From contig JALBUN010000050.1 in NCBI GenBank assembly GCA_025174535.1, positions 248,001 to 312,000 on the forward strand: a DNA stretch of 64,000 nt, given 5' to 3'. Positions 1-12,728 of this stretch are shown in pieces (positions within the stretch are counted from its first letter, which is position 1; the number at the start of each line of letters is the position of its first letter). The stretch is from Cantharellus purpuraceus (taxonomy: Eukaryota > Basidiomycota > Agaricomycetes > Cantharellales > Hydnaceae). The notes under the pieces were generated by a model, which worked only from the letters and a program-made list of their open reading frames with translations, was not told the origin of the DNA and made no database searches. A program made the position numbers and the translations under genes.

Positions 1-624
1 GATTCGAGTACTTGAGAGAGCAATTCTCCAAGACCTTCCCAGGACTCTCTGTTCTCCTTTACAGACGTCTGGACGTTGAGGTCCACTACATATCCCTTTC
101 CAAGGGCCCACTTCAGTCCTTCGACCAGCTTCGGAGAGTTCTTGACAAACGGGACTGAGAAAGAAACGGGGACATTGGCCCCAATGGTAGGTATCTCTGC
201 AGGTGGCCCCTGGCCGAGATCGATTGGGACCAGCACGGAGAGAATCTTCAAATTTGGATGACTTTCCACGATCCTAAGTTCGGTAACAATCAATAGCACA
301 TCGCGAACCAGGCTGAACGCACTGATCAACTGAAGCTGACTGCGAAACCGACGGCAATGTCAGAACGACGCCATTGATCTTGCGCGACCCGTTACGGCCT
401 GCATTGGCCTGCCACCCGTCGAGGACAGATTTGACGGATAAGCTGCCGTCGATGATGGAAGTGGGGTGTGTAGTGGATGGGCTTTGGGGTATCGGGAACC
501 TTTCAGAATGGCCTGAGCTCGGTGGGCCACTGAAGGCCGATAAGGGAAGACGTGGTAAGGAAGTGGTGCCTTTGCGGCGTGCACCGACGCCGGGAGAAGG
601 TAATGGTGCTTGAAAATCCGCCAT
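1..624 (-). CDS. unknown conserved protein, 3' end cut by window edge
   Basis: I do not recognise this family. The start at 624 opens a Pro/Ser-rich N-terminus of about 55 residues, followed by a more ordered stretch (SIIDGSLSVKSVLDGWQANA). A 40-nt intron at 330-369 (phase 0, GTCGTT donor, CTGAC branch-like motif, CAG acceptor) joins exon 370-624 to exon 1-329, and the joined frame stays open to the window edge with a hydrophobic, probably globular alpha/beta character (VRDVLLIVTELRIV, then KILSVLVPIDL). No membrane segment or signal peptide is visible. The C-terminus lies outside the window. It is transcribed in the same direction as the coiled-coil gene upstream, with 282 bp between them. 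Confidence 0.6.
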
Positions 625-906
625 GGGGAAAGGTGGGTATCGGCTAAGGAGAGAACGTGGTCGTTTTTCAAAAGTATAGAGTAATAAGAAGAGTAAGGGC
701 TCGGTTTATAATGTCGACCGAACTGATGAGGTGCGGGTGCGAGTATCCGTGATGTGGTGATGGCTGTGACAGTACCTTGTGACAGAAAGTGCCTGCAGTG
801 CTGGACCGATCCTGCGCTATTCCTGTTCTGCACACGACGACGGTGGCGGCGACGAGCACTCATCGAACAGATAATGGCGTGCATCGGGCACACTACTCCG
901 TATTGA

Positions 907-1895
907 CTACCTATATTTGGATTCACTGTCCCCTACACTCTCCTCCTTGCTCGTCACACTTTTCCCATCATCCCCGTGTCCTGCATTTTCCAGGAATCTG
1001 TCAAAAGCAGCCATGGCTTTTCGTCGTTCATAGGCCCGCCCTTGACTATTACCTTCATCAATCCCCTCCATCCGCCCTGCCTCAAACGCAGTCTCGTATA
1101 TCTGCTGACGTCTCACCCGTTCCATCCGCTTGGATGTCTCGTATCCCTCTCTTCTTCCCTCCACAATCCCATCTACGAACCGTCGTCCATTCTTTTTCCT
1201 TTCCTCCTGGCGACCTAACTCTCTCGCATCACGCTCCGTAATGGCCCTTTCGTATTTATAGACGACATCCCTGGCCTCTCTTGCTTCGCCTTCCACGCGC
1301 CTGATCTTGTCCTCTAGATCGTCAATGGTCTCTTGTGCGCGTTCGAGCTCCGCTTGTGTACTCTCAAGCTGCATTTTGTTCCGCTTCACCTCCTCAGTCA
1401 GTCGAGTAACAGTAAGTTCTGTCTGGTGCTGAGTAGTTATCAGCCGTCCGAAACGCTCGCTCGCTTGCTTGACTGTTTTCTCTGCGTGTTCTGCACGCCT
1501 TTCCGCCGCGCTGGCCCTCAGCATCTCATATTCGAGGCGATCCGTGGTAGATCGGAGGAGCATCTTGAGCTGGTTGCTTTGCCGTCCTTCCTCATTGAGA
1601 ACGAGACTGAGCAGCGGCAGCTCAGCTTCGATACTACTCGGCTTGGGCGTCTTCGACGAATTCCTACTGCAGCTCCTCCGGGGTGTCATAGGCCTCGTGA
1701 GCACCCGCACCAGCTGGGGATCAGAAAGGATGTCAGACATGGGTGAAGGGGTTGTTGTTGCTTCTCGAAGGTTGGCCAGGTATACTGGAGTGTCACTGAA
1801 ATGCACGTCAGCTCAATGACATGTGATGATCGGCAGAGTGGTGGGGCTTACACATCGATAAAACTTGCAGTGCGGTCACCGGTGGATGTGCTCAT
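907..1895 (-). CDS. coiled-coil protein of unknown function
   Basis: Predicted 310-residue protein from two exons: 1852-1895 (MSTSTGDRTASFIDV) and 907-1795, joined by a 56-nt GT-AG intron in phase 2; total coding length is an exact multiple of three. After a Ser/Pro/Arg-rich N-terminus, roughly residues 55-290 are strongly alpha-helical and highly charged (Glu/Arg/Lys rich), with heptad-like patterning such as RLTEEVKRNKMQLESTQAEL, so a long coiled coil is likely. There is no signal peptide or membrane segment. I see no catalytic motif. Similar charged coiled-coil proteins are common basidiomycete orphans; it does not carry the C-terminal HPD-type domain of the proteins at 13.1 and 52.4 kb. 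Confidence 0.75.
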
Positions 1896-2906
1896 TGTTC
1901 GTCGTGGATTAGGAGATGATGCACTGCACTGCGCAGCTAAGCATTTATGAGCTCCTCGTAGGCTGGCAGTCGTGCGGAAACCACGAGGCCTATCCACCTC
2001 GTTTAAACAGGCTAAAACACCTTCTCGTAAGCATCGATTGGTATAATGAAACGAAGCAGCATGGTTTGGGGTTGGATCTCATGATGAGAGGACGACAGGA
2101 TTTTGACTATTAACTTTAATCAACGGTATCTCGCCCGCACCTTCTACTTTGGGAGTATTTTAACATTGGAGCTCATTGGGCAAGGATGCGGAACTTCCCA
2201 ATGAGCAACAACTCAATACAGCGTTTGATAATCATCTATACCACAATAGCTGCAGCGGTGGATACATGCTGAGACTCTCTTATGAGGTAGTGATCTGTCT
2301 GTCCCACAGCCCACTCAAAGCAAATCGTTACTGCCCTTCAAGCTTCAAGACCAAGGTAGGTTGACAGTTGCCATAGGGCGATGAGCGCTAGCTGATGAAC
2401 GTTATAAATACCATGGATATAAATTGTCTTCTTTTATTGATAGACCTTAAGCTTCCCAAAAGTTACTACGAACGTCCAGAGAACAGCTCAACTTACGGAA
2501 TCGACGAAGAATGTCTCAGTTGCCGACCGATGGTGACCCCAGAGCTTCAGTGAAGCGTTCTGTTGATGGGAAGATCCGATACCTCCCGTGTGTGGAGAAA
2601 TTGATTAAATGGTATATACATGCTAATCACAAAGTCGTGTGCCAATATTACATACCGGCACAACAATCCGTGTGTGGTTATCAGTGAATTTGACGCATTG
2701 CCAGATGAACCAGCCTCCAACTTGCCTAATTCGTAAAGAAGTGGCCGCTGCCATACACCCAGTCCCAGGCACTTTCGTGGGACAACTCCACCGTAAATGA
2801 GAGCATGCGTGTATAGTGACGTACCCTTTGGGCCCTTGTTCTCCACTCAGCATTGTAGAGGTTTTTGTCTCTCTGCTCATTTGTGTCTCTTTGAAGCTAA
2901 TTCGAC
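1896..2906. other. intergenic region between divergent genes
   Basis: About 1 kb between the start of the coiled-coil gene (-) and the start of the AnmK gene (+). The open frames here are short, lack splice-consistent extensions and resemble no family I know. Presumably it holds both promoters. Confidence 0.5.
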
Positions 2907-4776
<1,870 letters not shown>

Positions 4777-5420
4777 CGGAATTGACAGATGCGGTCAGAG
4801 AGTATGTCGATTGAATAAGTTTAGCTTACCTGTACTACTCATAGTCTCAATGGTAAGTCGACTGGAAAAGGAATACATTCGAAGGTTATGAGTTTTATAC
4901 ATTGAAACGATGCGTGTGCTTGAGGATTTGACTGAAAATCAGTGGATCATGATCGTGCTCCAGTACACACCACGGCAACGCACTGGGGTCGGACTCAGAG
5001 GTTCAACAATACTGTTTAGGGCGACTCACTGGCAGGTAGATAATTGCTAGTTCACAGGAAGGTTTCTTATTATACCAGGGCCCACCCGGCATTTCTATGT
5101 TCAATCATCACATGACTTTGGACTGCACGATTTGAACCCATTACATAAGTAAGTCCATACCATGAACCATCACATCTGTCTGGCTGCGATCAGCTCTTTG
5201 ATGTCTTGAAGAAGTGCTATTAATAAATAAGACATGATTATGCGTGTGCTGAAACTAGAATCGGCCTCTGCTATTCCATTCTCAACGGTAACGAACCTTG
5301 ACAGTGGATCACATTACTTCACTGGACTATCACGTTTATCAGGCTCTTGATACCGATGGAGTAGCATGAGAATTTAGTTGAAGAGCTGTTCTGCCTACAG
5401 TGATTTGTGAGTACGTCTTA
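4777..5420. other. intergenic, nothing recognised
   Basis: Downstream of the AnmK stop. Only short open frames without family resemblance or splice support. Confidence 0.5.
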
Positions 5421-5667
5421 TTATAGCTGGGGAAGATGTACACTGTAATTGGACTGGTATGGTACAGACACAAAAAAAGGACATGCGTGAAATGACCATG
5501 GGATTGTGGACCCTTTGAGCAACTGCATTTTTGACGAGTAATATTGTCCACAAGCCCCTCATCGCTGGTGATTGAAATGCTATCACGACCTTCCGTTCCA
5601 ACAACTCCTCAAAATGCTCTCGGTTCGCCTTCTTCGTCCTCTCGTTGTCAGCCCGAGCCTTAATCAT
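5421..5667 (-). CDS. possible small two-exon gene
   Basis: An ATG at 5667 opens a short basic, helical peptide (MIKARADNERTKKANREHF) of about 21 residues before a plausible donor GTCGTG. Removing an intron of about 67 nt ending in AATGCAG continues to a stop at 5421, giving a protein of roughly 60 residues. The N-terminus looks like genuine coding sequence, but I recognise no family and the second exon is unconvincing. It could equally be a fragment or chance. Confidence 0.22.
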
Positions 5668-6384
5668 CAATAATTTGCAAGCTCATGTCGCGTCAACGGC
5701 GCGTTACGCGTCACCTGTGTTTAAGTCACGTGATTGTGTGACTAGTTTTATTGAGTAGTGATTCGCATCCAGGTTCAATTAATGGGATATTGGAGCCGAA
5801 TGTGCATCCCCACAACCTTTCAACAACGTTCTTTTTCGGATTAATCGCCTCGTTTAGGAAAACCTATTCATACTCCATGGGCATCTCGACCAACATTAAT
5901 TTCTACGGTCGTGGCTATGATTGCAGATTCAGTGCTCATGAAGGATCTTCCCGCTTAGAACTTTGGTGCTTACCGTTCAGGTACGCATCAAAGAATGGTG
6001 CTCACCCACAACGTTACCTTAACTTTTTGCTTCCCGGCGTCGGTCACTGCCAGTTAACGTCAAGCGACCATTTAGTGTTGCAGTGCTGCGCGTCGGAGAA
6101 ACGTGCGTCAGCGTAGGCCCGTTGTAAGCGATCGCGGAGCAGGGCACACGACAGCCCCTGGCCGTTACTTATTCTCATGGTTCCCGTCGGGTAGTTTCCC
6201 AAACTGATCAACTGCCAAGCAATCATATGGAAGGTTCGGTATTAGCCCACACACGTGTATCCTACCGTGGGTGTTCTTGCGGAATGGCGCTGCAACAGAG
6301 GCAGCACTTTATAAAATCTGGGTGTCAAGGAAGTCATGGTCTTCAGCGTCACTTGGCACATTCGTTCATCCAAAAACTGTCAAT
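5668..6384. other. intergenic, nothing recognised
   Basis: Upstream of the phosphodiesterase gene. The open frames present show no family resemblance; promoter function for the gene at 6385 is presumed. Confidence 0.45.
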
Positions 6385-7995
6385 ATGCGCTACTGGGGAC
6401 TCATCTTGGTGCCTACTTTCACTTGGGGTGTTGCAGCTTTCGCAGCTCCCCACGCCTCCTACAAGCACGTTGCCTATTTCAGTATTGACGGCTTCCATGG
6501 TAGCGATGTCGAGAAGTACGTAGCAAAGCGACCCCAAAGCACCATTGCCAAACTTCTTTCGACTGGTTATGAGTACACCAACGCCTTCACCTCAGCGCCG
6601 TCTGACTCGTTTCCGGGCACTTTGAATCAATTTACTGGTGCTTCACCCAGAACTACTGGTGTCTGGTATGATGATACCTTTGACCGTGCATTCTTTCCGG
6701 CTGGAAGCGACTGCACTGGCACACCGGGTGCCGAAGGTGTGTCAGTGTCCTTTGAAAAGTTCCACGCAATTGACTGTTCATTCACCCACAGTGCAGTACG
6801 CCGAAAATGTCGACTTTGACTCCACCTTACTCTTCTCCGGTGGCATCAACCCTGATAACCTCCCGCGCACCATCATCAATGGCAATTGCACATCCGTATT
6901 TCCCCACTCGCGCCTTCGCGTAAACAGTTGGACGGAGATTGTCACCAGCCATGGTCTAGAGACTGCTCACGCTGATAAGCACCCTGCCTATGACATCATT
7001 CGAGGTCCCAGTGGAGAGGGGCTCACAACGGGATACTTTCCCGAGATCCAGGCTGTCCCAGTCACTATCAACAACACCATCGCCTATGACCAGCTCCATG
7101 TCAATGCATTCTTGACTTGGCTCGACGGCGAAGTTCCCGTGAATTCGACAGGTTCGTTGAAGGGAGTCCCTACAACGTTTGGCGGTAATTTTCAAGCCGG
7201 TATGTTTCGCACATTCCTCTAAACTTCCAGTGTAGTCTCTCACATACAACCAGTCTCTGTTGGCCAAAAGACCGCCGGCTATGTTGCGGGCAGCTTGGAC
7301 TTTACTCCTGACCTCCTTCGGGCAATTGACTTTGTCGACAATTCTATAGGACAAGTCGTTAACAAGCTGATCGAGAAAGGCCTATACCAGGAGACCCTCA
7401 TCATCGTTGCCTCTAAGCATGGACAAGCCCCCATTGATCCTACATTGTTTTCCAAAGTTAACCCGGATGCTGTCGTGAATGCTACCAAAGTGGATGTTTT
7501 GTTCCAAACAGTGAGTGTCGCCTTTGTCTTGGTAAAAGCTAGGATCCTTAATACGAATCTGGCGGTCAGGCCGATGACATTTCTCTGCTCTTCCTCAAGA
7601 ATCAAGGTGACACCAATACTGCCGTCAAGAATCTTGAAAGTTCCCGCGTTGCACTAAAGATCGAAGATATCATTTTTGGACAACGTCTCATTTCTGAAGG
7701 ATTCGGTAACCCTCATACCGACACCGCTGTTCCCGACATCATCGTCCGCCCCCAGCTCGGCGTCATTTACACCAATTCGAAGGCGAAGATCGCTGAGCAC
7801 GGCGGTCTTAGCAATGACGACAGACACGTCGCTTGCTTCGTCAGCAACCCCAAACTCAAGAAGACCCAGTTCAAGAACCAGGTGAGCACCAAGCAGGTCG
7901 CGCCGACTGTCTTGGCAGCACTCGGCCTGGACGTGGGCGCTTTAAAAGGTGCCGAGATCGAAGGGACGCAGGTGCTTAACGGGTTCGAAACTTAA
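6385..7995 (+). CDS. secreted type I phosphodiesterase/nucleotide pyrophosphatase-like (alkaline phosphatase superfamily)
   Basis: Four exons joined by GT-AG introns at about 6737-6791, 7201-7252 and 7511-7566, each restoring frame. The N-terminus is a signal peptide (hydrophobic core LILVPTFTWGVAAFAAP), so the enzyme is probably secreted. Superfamily metal-site features: FSIDGFHGSD near the mature N-terminus (metal Asp), a nucleophile region SAPSDSFPGTLNQFTG followed by TTGVWYDD, then SKHGQAPIDP and a C-terminal AEHGGLSNDDRHVACFV, supplying the His/Asp ligands typical of the fold. The same superfamily includes phosphonoacetate hydrolase (PhnA), nucleotide pyrophosphatases and phospholipases C, and I cannot tell the substrate from sequence alone. 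It lies 421 bp upstream of the PhnZ-like gene on the same strand, so a shared role in phosphorus scavenging is conceivable but unproven. Confidence 0.88.
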
Positions 7996-8416
7996 TCTCA
8001 CGAAGATTCTAGTTGATGTTCTGTAACCAAATGAGCCATTCTTTGCTGGCATTTAACAGCAGTGAGCACAACAACAGCTTCATTTGGACCACATCGTCAG
8101 AATGTATCCAAAATACTCTCCATTGCTTCTGCAATGGCGAAGAATATTGAAAACAAACAAATGAAAGTGCGGGCATGGACACCATGCTTGGTCCGCATAT
8201 TCATACCATTTGAATCCATTCCACTGTTCAAATCATCCTCTGCCCCCTGCCTTTGAAATCGCTCTGCCTGATATTTCATCAACTCGGGCTTGAACATGCC
8301 AGAGAAGACTTTAGAGTCGTGAGATGTTCTATAATTATCTCTTCTCAACCACAGCCACAAAATCTTCCCTTTCGAATCCCCCTCGCATCTTCCATCAGGC
8401 CGCTTTGCAGTTGAAC
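7996..8416. other. intergenic, upstream of PhnZ-like gene
   Basis: 421 bp between two same-strand genes. No additional gene or clear repeat seen; probable terminator of the phosphodiesterase gene and promoter of the HD-domain gene. Confidence 0.5.
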
Positions 8417-9525
8417 ATGGCGTCCGGGTTGAAGGTATTCCACATAATCAAGCTAGGACTATCAAACCGACACCAGGAATCAATAGCAGCTAGATTTCAA
8501 AGCACGAGTCGATGCTATCTTCAAGCTGCTCAACGAGCAAGGCGAAGGTGAATAGTGAGTGAATTGCTTCCCGAGTCTAGATAGACTAAGGAACTCAATG
8601 GGTCCCGAGCCTCGGAGAGGGTACGTTTGCTTTCTTGAGCTACATGGCAGGCCGACCAAATTTTTACGCTTAAGTTCTAGAAATAAGTCAGCTTGTGCGT
8701 ATATATCCCCACAGCCTTCACAAACTGAAAGAAACACCAACCTACTAAACTGGAAAGGAACATTGCCTACAAACTGCCAATTTGGCACAGCAAGCTCGTG
8801 CTGACGCAGAAACGGTTGTCGCGGCATTACTGCACGACATTGGACAATTTGTACCAGGAACAGAAACTCGCGCCTTGTAAGGCGTGACATCTTAAACCCC
8901 AATCAGGTATACTGAAGTGGGTGTTGGGTCCATACAGGCTCTATGGTGACCAAGTTGTTGGAAAATGCGGACACGAGACACTCGGCGCAGATTACCTGCG
9001 CTCATTAGGATTTAAAGAGTTTGTCTTAGTGCTTTCAGCTGGAATCCCCCGAATAGACTGGTCTTCATTGGGGATAGGAAGGTCTGTAGCCTTGTCGAGG
9101 CGCATGTCATAGCAAAACGGTGATTATCCTCTCTTTTATCGTGAATCAAATGCTGACAGATAACTATAGATATCTCTGCGCAACATCTGAGGGATACCAT
9201 GCAGCTCTCTCAAGTGCATCCAAGAAATCTTTAGTCATGCAAGGTGGGCCATTCTCCTCGCAGGAGGTTGAACAGTTCAGGAGCGATCCTCTGTGGAAGG
9301 AGAAGGTGCAGGTGCGTTGATGCATTGATTCTTGAACTATCTCCTTTGCGTCTCCCTTTCCTTTTGATGTACCATTTTCCATCATGCAGACGGTGGACAG
9401 GCCTGATGCTGATGTTTTCTTCATTTCAGCTACGAAGGTGGGATGATGCGGCCAAAGTTGTCGGTTTGAAAACACCCGGGCTAGATGCGTATCGCCAACT
9501 TGTCCTCGACAGTATTGCAGTTTGA
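8417..9525 (+). CDS. PhnZ/TmpB-like HD-domain diiron oxygenase
   Basis: Nine exons (8417-8434, 8490-8554, 8610-8620, 8681-8694, 8758-8876, 8938-9018, 9078-9119, 9170-9311, 9430-9525) sum to exactly 588 nt, giving 195 residues; bacterial PhnZ has about 190. Exons 3 and 4 are microexons of 11 and 14 nt. The reconstructed protein has Y28-L-G-E31, then EH38, LLH62-D63, GH88, EAH112-xxx-K116 and RRWD169. These correspond in kind and nearly in spacing to the PhnZ residues I recall (Y24, E27, H34, H58/D59, H80, H104, K108, D161): the intervals 7, 24, 24 and 57 match and only one loop is four residues longer. PhnZ uses a mixed-valent diiron centre and O2 to cleave the C-P bond of 2-amino-1-hydroxyethylphosphonate to glycine and phosphate. 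The convergent neighbour is a PhyH dioxygenase, the expected partner class. Substrate is inferred. No targeting signal is visible, so it is probably cytosolic. Confidence 0.88.
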
Positions 9526-10178
9526 CCATTGCATATTCCCGCGGACTCTGAATATAGGTTTCTTTGATACTTGTTATGAATAAATAATTGTGAGCAGGGA
9601 TGTGTAAGGTGTCTCATACTGGTTGGACAATACTCCGTGAGGTAGCTTGTTCCGAAAGGTGTTCCTGACGTGTTCTGATCAGGGCGGTTTCTGTCCTGCC
9701 TGCTTTCTCCCCTCAAGCACTCTTACAGCTCACATGCCTAAAGCAGCCCGTGCTATGGCAGATTGTTAAGAATGATCAACCCGTGACTAAGTCATCCATC
9801 AGATCATAATAACCCAACCCTGTGTTTGTTGTTGGAATGGGCTCACGATAACCACTTATCAGTTTATTTGATATCACTGGTTGAACAGTAGACATTACTC
9901 GAATCATAATTGTTTGATGAGCCTCAGAGTCTTTATAATAATTCAACCCATAAGTGCAGTGGCTTCGCCGAAATTTGTTACGTATATGAGTGGAATCCTC
10001 GGGCATGCCCAACAGCAGGCAAAAGTGGCAGTGTGATGCGGAGGCGAAAAATGGATGACACAAGTCTCGCGGTCCTTACATACCATACAAGTGACAGATC
10101 AGACTTTCAAGGCATGCTGCACCGTCTCCATAGGAGTTCCCCAGGCTGCCAACCCATGAAAATCGGCACAATAAGTGA
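9526..10178. other. spacer between convergent PhnZ-like and PhyH genes
   Basis: About 650 bp separating two stop codons; expected to hold both 3' UTRs. No gene recognised. Confidence 0.5.
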
Positions 10179-11321
10179 TCACCCAATCACAGATGGTAAA
10201 AAACATTTCTCCATACCGTATAATGCGGCACCTTCTTCATACCTCTCGTCAAGTTTACGCTTCGCTGTTGCAGGCCACAGTGCTGTGCGGTGGGCATAAT
10301 ATTCGTCATGGATGTCTCCACCGTCGGCTTCGGTATTGTACCTATACGAAAACTGGTCATCACCTGGTATCGAGTTTCCACGGACATTGACAAACGTAGC
10401 GTAGATGCTGGCTCTGCCATTCTCTGAGTTGTTAGGGCTTGAACGATGAGCGAGATACGAGCCGAAGATGAGGGTCTCCCCTGTGTGACGATAGTGCTTT
10501 AAGACCACAAGGCAAAAATAGGCTCTTGGAGTCTATTGACCTGTTTTAAGTGGCACTGGAACCCACTCCTTAGAGGTTTCCCATTCGTCAGTGATTGTCT
10601 TGTCCGGATTGATGGGGATGGTAGTAGCATGGCTGCCCGGTACAACTTCTAAGCATCCATTCTCAGGCGTAGCATTTTCAACGCCGATGAGAATCGTAAG
10701 GTGCTTCTGTGCCTTAAGGTGATTATATCCAGGAGCATCGAAGTGGGGAGCGAAACCACCTGCAAATGCTTGTTTATAGTCTATAAGAGACACAGGTAAA
10801 TAGGTGGTCAACTACAGCAAGCGAAATAGGCATACTGATTTTCTCCTATCGTGCACGATACAGTCCGTCAAGAGCGATATATACACGTCTTAATTCCTAA
10901 TTACCTTAAAAAGATACCTATTTCTAAGGATCAGCCATCACTCCGAGATACCAACAGAGTTAAAAATGATAATTTGCATTTTGTCCCCAGATAATTCCGC
11001 CAGGATATTCCTGAGTTTATCGCCCCTCAACAGGCTATTGAAGCCATCGTGGTAGTTGGCAAAGTTCTAATATTGAACCATGAGCAGGGATATCATCTCA
11101 GGGGATAATTTATGGACCTCGGTTCTACAGAGTATCCATCTTCCTTTGCTATCCACCTCTTGGTATGGCAAGTAGCCAAGATGACCATCTTCCGGCCACG
11201 ACTTGACTTGATTCGTCCAAGCGACGATGCTAGTTTTCTCTTCTGCAGTGAGGAGATCCTTAATAATCAAGTAGCCATTCTCTGCAAAAAAGGAGCGCTG
11301 TGTTGGGGAAAGGGTCTTCAT
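10179..11321 (-). CDS. phytanoyl-CoA dioxygenase (PhyH/PhnY-like) Fe(II)/2-oxoglutarate oxygenase
   Basis: Seven exons (11118-11321, 10978-11066, 10905-10917, 10836-10845, 10541-10780, 10396-10480, 10179-10341) sum to 804 nt, 267 residues. Exons 3 and 4 are consecutive microexons of 13 and 10 nt, encoding the segment YLFKEKIN. Intron 2 (10918-10977) has a GC donor. Family features: N-terminal TQRSFFAENGYLIIKDLLT, then FKEKINYKQ, the metal-binding HxD in GGFAPHFDAPGYNH, ATPENGCLEVVPGSH, the distal iron His and 2-oxoglutarate region in YLAHRSSPN, and GDIHDEYYAHR. PhyH enzymes hydroxylate small molecules using 2-oxoglutarate and O2. The arrangement beside a PhnZ-like protein suggests the PhnY role: hydroxylating the carbon alpha to phosphorus in an aminoethylphosphonate-type substrate. 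That is inference. The last exon could be split once more near GAALYG, which would alter only the C-terminus. Confidence 0.85.
10836..10917 (-). other. tandem microexons (13 nt and 10 nt) in the PhyH gene
   Basis: Exon 10905-10917 (13 nt) and exon 10836-10845 (10 nt) are separated by a GT-AG intron 10846-10904. The reading phase is exact through both, and they supply the conserved LFKEKIN segment of the PhyH family. Confidence 0.75.
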
Positions 11322-11876
11322 AGTGCACGGTACCACAGTGCAGACAAATCTCAGGAGCAACTTTATGTTGAGAAAGAGGCTGTTAATCTCAGATAAGGGG
11401 TCAGAGACATTGCTTCTATCAGCCAAACTCGAACGTTCGATGTGGTAGATCTCGTGGCTTCCCACCGATTCAAGAGATGGTCACATGACCGATATGCCAC
11501 GGTAACAAGTTATTGCGCATGATGTACAAGATAATACTCAAGTACGGCAACCCGCTGATAGTCCTCCTGCGACTGGCTCTTTACGCATGGCTTCCTCGAT
11601 GCAGCAGTACCACGGCTATACAACTTTTTGAAAACGATCTGCCGGATGGGATGGAGGGCAGTGGCCTGCTGCCCATGCCAGGAAGGTTCGTCGTAAACAC
11701 TTAAAACGGTCACACTGACCAGTAGTGACCAGAAGTTCACCCCAAGACTAGCTTGATCTTCGCTAGGCAGAGTTGGAAGACGCCGTGATGGTATTGAGAT
11801 CAAGGTCGGAATCGGCCCCTGGCATCTTAGTACACACAGAGATATGATCTTGCACAGGATTGACGCACAGATCCTG
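11322..11876. other. intergenic, nothing recognised
   Basis: 555 bp upstream of the PhyH gene and downstream of RRP17. Short open frames on both strands lack family resemblance. Confidence 0.5.
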
Positions 11877-12728
11877 CTAGCGCTTTACCCTTCGTTTCTG
11901 TTTTTCTCTAGCTCTCTCCACCTTTTCTGTCCTTCGAGCTCTTTGCTTGGTTCTCTCCACTTTCCTCGCAGCTTTGGTCTCGTAGCGGACTTTGTTCGAC
12001 TTGGCCTTGAGTTTTGATTTTGATTTTAACGCAACTTTTTCTCTAACATTCCGTTCGGCTGAACGTGAAGGACCTGCTTCTCCCTGCCCTGGCGAGCTGG
12101 GTTTATTGACCAGAGGTTGCTGGGGGTCCGGGTACCGTAATGAGTCTGCCGCAAAGTCTTCGACGACGGTCACAACTGCGAGTTGTTCTTCACCCTCAAA
12201 CTCTAGCTCCTCTTCCTGGTTTTTTTCGTTATTCGCGGTCTCGGTGCTTATTATAGAGTCACCTTGAGCATTTAATTAGTACAGATAGCGTAAATTCTGC
12301 TATATAACACACCTGGAAGGACTCCGAAGGCCCCTTCTACATCCATGACATTCTTTGCTGCTCGTTCCGCCAATTCTCGTCGGTGCTGGATAGTAAACCG
12401 GTCGGTTTGTCGTAGTCAGTCTGAATCAGGCCATGACACACCTGTTTCCGCAGTTCTAGCTTCTCGATCCGCTCCCTTTCTTGTGCATGTTTTCGTTTGG
12501 CTTCCTTTTTCAGTAAATTCCGCTTTCGAAAACCAGTCAAATATTCCCTGAAGATAACAGGCATATGAATAAGAACAGGAACTGCACCGATGCACCGATG
12601 AAGTGTAATATGTACCTTCGAGCATCTTCATCAAACACAATCTCCTTTACTTGCGTTTTTTTGGCCCGTTTCTTGGCTGCGTAGACTGCATGCGAGCGCG
12701 TGAGCAGCGAGGTGTTGCTAGTTGACAT
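11877..12728 (-). CDS. RRP17: nucleolar protein NOL12/Rrp17 family, 5'-3' exonuclease in rRNA processing
   Basis: Four exons; introns of GT-AG type lie at about 12549-12616, 12385-12440 and 12265-12313. The N-terminal region contains the family core: KKTQVKEIVFDEDARREYL followed by TGFRKRNLLKKEAKRK and a long Lys/Arg/Glu helix (QERERIEKLELRKQRRELAE). Yeast Rrp17 and human NOL12 are nucleolar proteins needed for 5' maturation of large-subunit rRNAs. The C-terminal half is acidic, then ends in a very basic tail (KVERTKQRARRTEKVERARE), typical of nucleolar retention. Length is a little over 200 residues, as in the family. The start at 12728 is the first ATG of the open frame and leaves a basic N-terminus. 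Confidence 0.85.

Noticed and set aside
360..1241. Frames of 150-190 codons overlapping the first two genes
   Set aside because: Out of frame with supported exons and without family features.
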